Positions 57,656 through 64,000 of a DNA stretch of 64,000 bases are shown one piece after another. The stretch covers positions 1,302,001 to 1,366,000 of the forward strand of contig JAWZYU010000058.1 of NCBI GenBank assembly GCA_038380435.1, given 5' to 3'. This DNA comes from Ryuthela nishihirai. Its lineage: Eukaryota > Arthropoda > Arachnida > Araneae > Heptathelidae. A model generated the notes under the pieces. It saw nothing but the letters and a program-made list of their open reading frames with translations, made no database searches and was not told the DNA's origin. The first letter of the stretch is position 1. Every line of letters starts with the position of its first letter. The position numbers and the translations under genes were made by a program.

Positions 57656-58029
57656 TCACGGTGAATCCAAAAAACTTTTGAAAAAGGTACTGGATTAAAT
57701 GAATAATTTTTAGTAAATTTGGTATAGAAGGTATCGAAAAACCTAAGTGCGGAAGAGTAAACAAACCCCTCTGTTGGGAATACGAAACAATGGAAATGTC
57801 ATTTCCTTTCGATTCTGCAAACAATGCATTCTAAATCGTCACTGTCAGATGTCATTCGCATATTATTGAAATCGTCCGACGCTTTTCTCGCTGTTCCATT
57901 TGCCCCGTTAGCTATTAAAATATGGCGAAGAAGTCATCCTATTTAGAGGGTTTGCCTATCGCGAACAGATTCGCGTATAATAGCCATAGGCGTGGCCCGT
58001 GGATAAATACCGTCGGCCTGTCCTTCTGT
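57656..58029. other. No gene recognised
   Basis: Unassigned sequence. TATGGCGAAGAAGTC, a TTCGCG-containing stretch and GGATAAATAC upstream of 58030 look promoter-like, but no gene is confirmed. Confidence 0.3.
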
Positions 58030-58310
58030 AACTTACAACTCTGCTGCTCGAATAGTATCAGCTAAATCAAGGTAAATAATATTCGTGAAGTGTTTGTGGT
58101 TCTTTTATATTTTCCTTCAGGTAAGTAACTTTGTAGTGAATAATTAATTTAGAGTAGAGGTAATGTAATTCTACACTTTTTAGCCTAAGAGCTAAAAAAT
58201 TTCGGTCGGTTTCGAACCAACAAATAGTATGCAGCACATTATTCTGATTATGGGATATAAAATTGATAGTGAACCGCTATTTGTCGGTGTCGACCACTTT
58301 ATTTTGGCTC
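58030..58310. repeat. Inverted, diverged copy of 44150-44420 and 59810-60075
   Basis: This block aligns in reverse complement with both histone-side segments: TCTGCTGCTCGAA, AAGTGTTTGTGGTTC, CTTCAGGTAAGTAACTTTGT and GCACATTATTCTGATTATGG are shared. Divergence looks near one in four or five positions. The strongly kept CAGGTAAGT suggests a 5' exon and splice donor (inference). Confidence 0.7.
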
Positions 58311-58394
58311 GTAATACGGACATTATTAATTTCCTATGCTTTTCAGGTACCCTACCGAACGGCTGCAGAATTTCCTTGTTATGCCAGTGAGAAA

Positions 58395-58887
58395 CCTTAC
58401 TTGGAAGCTCTAAAATATGCATTTAATGGAAAAATGTCACTGATTATTTGTTTTAGTATTTAAATGGTTGCAGAAGCTGGAATGGTTAAAAATAATCTTC
58501 AGTGATTCCAGATGCTTACGCAGTATCTTGGGCATTAGGTGGTTCAACTTTGTAACTAATGATGAGATTAGGAAAAGGAGTTTGCAACCTCCTTTAAGCA
58601 GCATATTATGCAGAGAGAGACTCCGTTGGTTTGGCCATGTTGCCCGTATGAATAATTATAGATTGGCGAATAGGGTTATGAACAGTGTGCCTAAAGGCCT
58701 CAGAAAGAAGGGGAGACCTAGGATGCGGTGGGCAGACAATGTCAAACAGGACCTTGTTAGAATTGGTGTGCAGTGGCCAGATGCAGTAGATGTAGCTCAG
58801 GATAGACTTGCTTGGAGAACTAAATTGCACGGTCTGGTTGGACCTCCGTAGCCCATGGCTGCTTGAGGATGATGATGATGATGATGA
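58395..58887 (+). mobile_element. RTE copy l, strongly 5'-truncated, chimeric 5' end
   Basis: The 3' RTE part (about 58503-58887) encodes DSRCLRSILGIRWFNFVTND to GLVGPP and ends in (GAT)n. TATGCCAGTGAGAAA at 58380-58394 is repeated at 58888-58902, a 15-base target duplication. Between the left duplication and the RTE homology lie about 107 non-RTE bases (58395-58502). The open frame at 58468-58851 is part of the RTE protein. Confidence 0.9.
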
Positions 58888-58902
58888 TATGCCAGTGAGA
58901 AA

Positions 58903-59050
58903 GTGGAATTATTATTTCAGCAGGTAAATTAGAATTACAAATGACATCGCGAAAACACGGACGTGACGTCATCTCTGGTATGTGCAAGTGTTGCCACCAT
59001 AATTTTTATAAGATATTTCATAACCAAAGTGTATAAATTAAAATATTTCT
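58903..59050. other. No gene recognised
   Basis: Original flank of the RTE copy l insertion. A perfect CRE palindrome TGACGTCA lies at 58964-58971. Confidence 0.3.
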
Positions 59051-60170
59051 AATCCTAAAATATTAACTGGTAGTTATTTCTTTTTTTTAATTTTTTTTAA
59101 ATATTTTTATAATATTCTGAAATATTTAAATAAAATCTTAATAAGTAAATTATTTTGAATGTTATTAAAATAAATTAACTTTAACTTATCTTAAACCAAT
59201 GAAAGGAATTGCTTATTTAGGCATATTTATTTTCGCTCTTTTTGTTGAAGGCTATCCAGGCAGGTGGCTTTCACAGTACGCGTTTCCCTGTGGTGTCCAT
59301 CTAGAAATTCCTAGATCGAGGCTAGGTGTGAATCTCTTACGTATGTCATAGGCAATTTTGTCCGTAGGGGTGAAGAACGCTTTTTCCTGTGTTCCCAAAG
59401 GACAACCCTGTGGTTTAATCTAAGGCTTGTATTACACATTTCGCTGTACTGTACATTACCTTCTTCTTAGCTCTGAACAATACGTTTCCGTGTAGTGGGT
59501 AAAATATATTTTTATCGCCAAGTTGACATTTCTTGAGATTTTTACGTCACCCTATCAGCTCGATATATCTGTTGCGAATATCAAACGTTGGTTTCAAAGT
59601 TCGTCCACGATAATGGGTCAAATAGATGTGAAAGCCGGTACATAAAAAAACTGCCGTTTGATCATTTACGATATAGAAATATTTCCACGCATACTGTAAC
59701 GACGAATAGCAAAATGAAGAAATCAAAAATTAAGCAAAGAATTTTTTTTCCTCGGACAACCATTAGTTCTACTGAGCGAGGTTTACAAAATCCGAGCCGA
59801 AATGAAAGCGGTCGTTAGTGGTCGACAGCGACAAATATCGTTTAACTATAAAATTTATATCCCATAATCAGAATAATGTGCTGTATAGTAGACTCTCGGT
59901 TGAAATTTCATAACTCTCATGCTAAAAAGTGGAAAATTAGATTACCTCTACTGTAAATTAATTATTCACTACAAAGTTACTTACCTGAAGGAATTTATAA
60001 ACGAACCACAAACACTTTATGAATATTATTAAACTTGATTCACCTGATATTTTTTCGGACAGCAGAATGGTGGTTTAGAAAAGGGCATAGGGAATACAGT
60101 CCGTGTGTATTTTTTAATCGCATAGACCTTGCCAATGATTGCTTATTACACTGTAATGTGTTCCCGGTAT
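59051..60170 (+). repeat. Duplicated segment, copy B of 39739-39795 plus 43458-44532
   Basis: 59051-59111 matches the bases flanking RTE copy h and shows the target before insertion (no RTE, single AAATATTTTTA). From 59112 to 60170 it matches 43469-44532. The alignment ends at CCCGGTA, where the copies part. Confidence 0.9.
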
Positions 60171-60175
60171 AAGCT

Positions 60176-60230
60176 AAACCTAAAAAAAGCACTGCTACGA
60201 AGAAAACTGTTCCAAAGAAAACTGGGAAGA
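60176..60230 (+). pseudogene. Histone H1, last 17 codons only
   Basis: The sequence encodes [19 protein letters not shown] followed by TGA at 60235-60237. It matches 47186-47241 and shows the unmutated end (TGKK). The rest of H1 has been deleted: position 60170 joins sequence equivalent to 44532 directly to sequence equivalent to 47186. Confidence 0.85.
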
Positions 60231-60263
60231 AGTGAACTATAAAATAAGACATCAATAACAAAA

Positions 60264-60279
60264 GGCTCTTTTAAGAGGC
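60264..60279 (+). terminator. Histone 3' stem-loop of the H1 remnant
   Basis: GGCTCTTTTAAGAGGC has the same stem mismatch as the one at 47273-47288, so the change predates the duplication. Confidence 0.8.
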
Positions 60280-60739
60280 ACTTATTTTGTAGAAAGGATG
60301 CCCTACCGTACAAAAAAATTATCGTGAAATCACATTTTTTATTCTCTACACGTATGAAAAATAACCATCACAAGTACCTTACAGAAAAAGGAAATTTTCA
60401 CCACTGGAAACATTTAGTAACCAAACATTAAGCTTACTTAATTTCATTACAATATTATTACACGTAAATTTCGTCACTGATTTTAAATCCTAATAAAATG
60501 TACGAGAAAAGATCGCTAAACCTTTATTATTCATAATAAATTATAAATTAATGAACAATCGGTAGCTTTCCATAGGTTGAAAGAATCGTATTGCGGCAAT
60601 TTATAAGACGCGATATGTAATAGTTTTATGAAAAGATCTTTTGTTTATCACAGTGTAACCAATAAGAACATAGTTTAACACGCCGAATACGTTCCTATAA
60701 CGAAACTGACCATTATTCTTGGCAGTGACATGTGCGGTA
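60280..60739 (+). repeat. Duplicated H1-H4 intergenic segment
   Basis: Collinear with 47289-47742 with scattered substitutions. At 60738 it joins H4 coding sequence directly, which implies a deletion of about 345 bases that removed the H4 3' half and its stem-loop. Confidence 0.85.
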
Positions 60740-60865
60740 CCTCGCCTAGCCAAAAACCGGATAGCAGGCTTCCTGATACCTTGGATATTATCACGTAAAA
60801 CTTTTCTCTGCCGTTTAGCACCACCTTTTCGTAAACCTTTGCCGCTTTTTCCTCTGCCAGACATT
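60740..60865 (-). pseudogene. Histone H4, first 42 codons only
   Basis: The frame starts [20 protein letters not shown] and continues [22 protein letters not shown] before running into unrelated intergenic sequence. Codon 12 is CGA (Arg) where the other copy has TGA and canonical H4 has Gly. Gln replaces His in KRHRK, as in the other copy. The 90-codon open frame to 60601 is an artefact of the deletion junction. Confidence 0.88.
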
Positions 60866-60957
60866 ACGTTCACTACTAAGATAAAGCTGATTTGAATTCA
60901 ATTGAATAACTCTCCTTCAAAGTAGAACTGATGTTGCTTGCTTGCTTGCGTCTCAAC

Positions 60958-61067
60958 AATTGAAAATTCCTGAGATCAAGACAGGGGTGTGATCTCAGAC
61001 TCATTCAGTCATAATGTAGGAAATCTCATTTATATTTTCAAAGTTTTCCTTCTTTTATTTATTTGTT
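60958..61067. other. Junction between histone duplication and LINE 3' end
   Basis: Similarity to the first histone locus ends near 60957. TGAGATCA and TGATCTCA form a small inverted repeat at 60970-60996. The LINE 3' UTR probably lies here, but no A-rich tail (T-rich on this strand) or target duplication is clear. Confidence 0.4.
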
Positions 61068-64000
61068 TCATAATTTATCAAAGAGATCAATATCTCTGAT
61101 ATAGGAGATCAGTAATTTGTATAGAGTTCCTTTTAGGTAATATTTAGGTGGTTCTAGTATTGTTTTAAAATTATATTGATTTATATTATATTTTTGCAAT
61201 TTTTGGTAATATGTTTTTCTTTGATTGTCAAATTTTTTACAATTAAAGATAATGTGATTTAATGTATGTGGTTCATTACATGAGTTGCAATTTGGATTAT
61301 GGGTTTTCTTTATTTTATACAGTGTTGTATTTGTGAGAGCTAGGTTAACCTTGATTCTTAGTATAATATTCATTTCCTTCTTTTTCAAATTATAATCTTT
61401 AAATTTGTTCACTTTAGAATTTATGTTATATCTATGAGTGTGTGCAGCATTTGTGTTATACCAGTTTTGTAGTTCTTCTAGCATTTTAATTTTATTCTGA
61501 TTTTTGTGTAAATATAGGAAGTAGGGAGTTTGATTTGAAGTGTTTAGATTTTTAGCTTGTTTTGCCAGAGCGTCTACTAAATCATTTTCTTTGTGGTTGA
61601 TATGTGATGGTATCCATTGTATGTATATTATGTTATTATGTTGTATGTGTTGTTGAGTAATTGCAATAATGTCGTTAGTGTAAATGGCGAAATTGCTTTT
61701 AAAAGGATTTTGATAAATAATTTCTAGAGATGTTTTGCTATCTGTTAATATTACTATTTTATTATTATTGAATTTTAAAGCCCAGTTAATGGCGTGTAAG
61801 ATTGCAGTAATTTCTGCTATAATTACTGGGGCAGGTCTATTGAGTTTAAATTGATAGTTATGTGAGTTGCAAATAAATGCTCCTGATGTTATTGTTCTTT
61901 CTGCATTTAGAGAGCCATCAGTATAAATTTTGATGAAATCTTTATATTTTTTTTCTATGTGTGTTTCAGTAAGAATTTTCAAACTATTTGAGTCTAATTG
62001 TTTTTTGGAATGAATACCTGGAATTTCATTTATCATTATGGGAAATGGTGATGTCCAGTATGGGTAATGTATTATGGTGTCTCCACTTAATTTGTTTTCA
62101 ATGATGTGTAGGATTGCATTTTTTTCAGGTAGTTGTGTTAGTGTTATATCTTTAAAATTTGTTTTAATTTTTTCAATAATTGGGTGTTGTTGATTTTTGG
62201 TAATAATTCTGAAAATGAGGTTTGATGTTAGGTATTTTTTCTTTATGTTCAGTGGTGGGAATGCTGTTTCTGCATATAAATTGATATTTGCAGTAGGTTT
62301 CAAGAGTCCCAGACAGTATTTCAATATTTTTGTTTGTGAGTTTTCCAAAATTTTCATTTTAGTTTTAGATATATTATTAATTAGTTCTAATCCATAGGTA
62401 TATTTAGGTAATATTATTGAATTGTATATAAGTAATAAATTTTTTACTGTGCTTCCCCAGCTTGAATTTCCTAAAAATTTCAGATATTGAAATAATTTAT
62501 TGGATTTATCCTTTGCATTTTGTATGTAAAAGTTCCATAGTAGTTTCGAATCAAGATGTAGACCTAAGAATTTCAAATTATTCACTATTTTTATTTTTTT
62601 GTCTTTTATTTTAATGATGAAGTCATTTGGTAGTTTCTCCCTTTTGTGGAAATAAATAATGTTTGTTTTATCTATGTTTATTTGTAAATTCCATTTTTCA
62701 CAATATTCATTTATTTTATTTATTGTTTTTTGTATATTTTTTTGTATTATGTCTTCATTATAGTGTGAAGTCCAGAAAATTAAGTCGTCCGCATAAGTTC
62801 CAAATTTGATATTTGCGTCGAATATGTTTGCAATGTCATTTAGATAAATGTTAAATAATAACGGAGATAATATGTCTCCTTGTATGATTCCATTCATAAA
62901 TTTGTATTCATTAGATAATTTATTTCTGATTTTAGTCATGTAAAATTTGTTTTGTATTATGTGGTATAAAAAGTAATATAAATTGCCACAGATTTTTAAT
63001 GTTCTGATTTTATATAGTAATGCTTGATGTGAAATAGAGTCGAATGCTTTTTCTAAGTCGATAACAACTGCTACCATGAATTGTTTATTTTCAATGGCAT
63101 GTTCCGCGTCAGTAATAATGTCTAGTAGTAAGTCCTTGGTAGCTCGGCCAAATCTAAATCCATAACAATTATTGTGAAATATATTATTTTTCTCTATGTA
63201 CCAATTCATTCTAAAGATTATCATTTTTTCAAACAGTTTAAGTATATTAGAACTTAAGCAAATTGGACGGTAGGAATTTAAGTCGTCTGCTGGTTTTTTT
63301 TCTTTTTTTATAAATATCATATAGTTCTCTGACCATGAGTCTGGGTATTTTCTTGATGTCCAAATATTATTAAAGAAATTTAACAGTAGTTGAATCCAAT
63401 TAGGTGGAAGATTTTTAAGAATTTTGTTGGAGATCCCATCTGGTCCAGGAGTTGTATTTTTTTTTAAGAGTTTAATGGCACTGTTTAATTCAAATAGGGT
63501 GAAAGGGGTATTTAGGATTTCTGTTTTCTTACATTGGAAGGTTTTGTGAAATATGTTAGAGTCCTTATGTCTTTTTTCTAGTTTGTCATTTGGTTTATAA
63601 TTTTTATTAGTGTAAAATTCTGCTAATTTCTCTGTAGTTTCCTGTGTGGATATGTTGTTTTTTAGAGAGTATGTTTCTATTGGGTTTTTAGGAGTAGTAT
63701 TAGTATACAGTTTTTTATAAATTCTCCATAAGTTTGTTGTTGTTGAGTTAGGGGATAATTTTTCAGTTAGTACTTTCCAATTTTGTTTTTGTATATTTTT
63801 AATTTTTTTTTCTATTGCATTTTCTAGTCTATTATAATTTTCACAATCAATAAATGTTCTAGTTCTTTCCATCCTTCTCTCTGCTCTTCTTCTAATAGCG
63901 ATAAGTTTGTTTATGAAGATTGATTCTATATGATTTTTAGGACATTTTTTTGTGATAGTTTCTGTATGTTCTTTAATTTTTTCATTTAATGTATTGGTGA
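61068..64000 (-). CDS. I-group LINE ORF2, RT plus RNase H, partial at window end
   Basis: A 934-codon open frame from the Met at 63872; it stays open upstream through 64000, so the real start and the endonuclease lie outside. Counting from that Met, the RT spans about 140-440: GPDGISNKILK, YRPICLSSNILKLFEKMI, IDLEKAFDSI, NGIIQGDILSPLLFN, catalytic YADD at 360-363, LKFLGLHLD. An RNase H domain spans about 645-775 with catalytic Asp652 (YTDGS), Glu687 (AEITAI), Asp711 (LTDSKT) and Asp764 or 767 (ENDLVDALAK). A Cys/His knuckle (NCNSCNEPHTLNHIIFNCKK) lies near the end. RNase H in a LINE points to the I/R1/LOA group, unlike the RTE copies. Every catalytic residue visible is intact, and the A/T-rich codon use differs from RTE. 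Possibly active. Confidence 0.92.
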   Translation of the reverse strand, partial: TNTLNEKIKEHTETITKKCPKNHIESIFINKLIAIRRRAERRMERTRTFIDCENYNRLENAIEKKIKNIQKQNWKVLTEKLSPNSTTTNLWRIYKKLYTNTTPKNPIETYSLKNNISTQETTEKLAEFYTNKNYKPNDKLEKRHKDSNIFHKTFQCKKTEILNTPFTLFELNSAIKLLKKNTTPGPDGISNKILKNLPPNWIQLLLNFFNNIWTSRKYPDSWSENYMIFIKKEKKPADDLNSYRPICLSSNILKLFEKMIIFRMNWYIEKNNIFHNNCYGFRFGRATKDLLLDIITDAEHAIENKQFMVAVVIDLEKAFDSISHQALLYKIRTLKICGNLYYFLYHIIQNKFYMTKIRNKLSNEYKFMNGIIQGDILSPLLFNIYLNDIANIFDANIKFGTYADDLIFWTSHYNEDIIQKNIQKTINKINEYCEKWNLQINIDKTNIIYFHKREKLPNDFIIKIKDKKIKIVNNLKFLGLHLDSKLLWNFYIQNAKDKSNKLFQYLKFLGNSSWGSTVKNLLLIYNSIILPKYTYGLELINNISKTKMKILENSQTKILKYCLGLLKPTANINLYAETAFPPLNIKKKYLTSNLIFRIITKNQQHPIIEKIKTNFKDITLTQLPEKNAILHIIENKLSGDTIIHYPYWTSPFPIMINEIPGIHSKKQLDSNSLKILTETHIEKKYKDFIKIYTDGSLNAERTITSGAFICNSHNYQFKLNRPAPVIIAEITAILHAINWALKFNNNKIVILTDSKTSLEIIYQNPFKSNFAIYTNDIIAITQQHIQHNNIIYIQWIPSHINHKENDLVDALAKQAKNLNTSNQTPYFLYLHKNQNKIKMLEELQNWYNTNAAHTHRYNINSKVNKFKDYNLKKKEMNIILRIKVNLALTNTTLYKIKKTHNPNCNSCNEPHTLNHIIFNCKKFDNQRKTYYQKLQKYNINQYNFKTILEPPKYYLKGTLYKLLISYIRDIDLFDKL

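Noticed and set aside
58345..58460. Acceptor-like TTTTCAG followed by an open frame as exon 2 of a host gene
   Set aside because: The frame is interrupted by the RTE copy l insertion and its peptide matches no family that I recognise.
60601..60873. A 90-codon H4 variant protein with a novel C-terminus
   Set aside because: The new C-terminus is intergenic sequence joined by a deletion; the histone fold is absent.

Overview
This is a eukaryotic, intron-era, repeat-dominated window, most likely from an arthropod (inference). The evidence for that is the abundance of RTE-clade non-LTR retrotransposons, a Penelope-like element, mariner-type transposons whose transposases begin with the arthropod-typical DMHxxYGAA helix-turn-helix domain, tRNA-derived SINEs, a decayed H1/H4/H2B histone cluster and a decayed C2H2 zinc-finger array. 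There are no bacterial operons or RNA operons. Almost every long open reading frame belongs to a retrotransposon.

Layout. 1-770: a palindromic fold-back element with a SINE (family A here) in one arm. 0.87-3.5 kb: an RTE fragment and a decayed I-type LINE. 4.1-5.5 kb: a degenerate 150-bp tandem repeat and a SINE (family B). 6.6-11.8 kb: one old RTE copy broken by a 1,466-bp mariner-type transposon and two family A SINEs. 12.1-12.3 kb: a Tc1-like relic. 13.0-26.5 kb: a nest of four RTE copies in one orientation; an old copy is split by three younger ones, and one of those is itself split by a Penelope-like element with flanking direct repeats (pLTRs). 27.6-31.3 kb: a dead zinc-finger array. 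31.3-37.2 kb: a MITE, a possible RFX/YY1-type regulatory region, SINEs and a minisatellite grown out of a SINE. 37.2-43.5 kb: two plus-strand RTE copies, one full-length with a clear target-site duplication.

43.5-61 kb: remains of a histone gene locus present twice. Copy one has H1 (46640-47241, one frameshift), a convergent H4 (47906-48217, nonsense codon) and a truncated H2B (52910-53050). Copy two (59.05-60.96 kb) keeps only the H1 tail and the H4 start because of two internal deletions. Two histone 3' stem-loops lie in copy one and one in copy two. 61.0-64.0 kb: the 3' part of an I-group LINE on the minus strand with RT and RNase H in one uninterrupted frame that runs off the window.

How the parts relate. 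The RTE elements encode one endonuclease-reverse transcriptase protein and end in (GAT)n. Family A SINEs share about 28-33 bases of 3' tail with RTE, which suggests RTE machinery moves them. Host-gene candidates other than histones are weak: one possible first coding exon at 51514-51564 and a few promoter-like motif groups.
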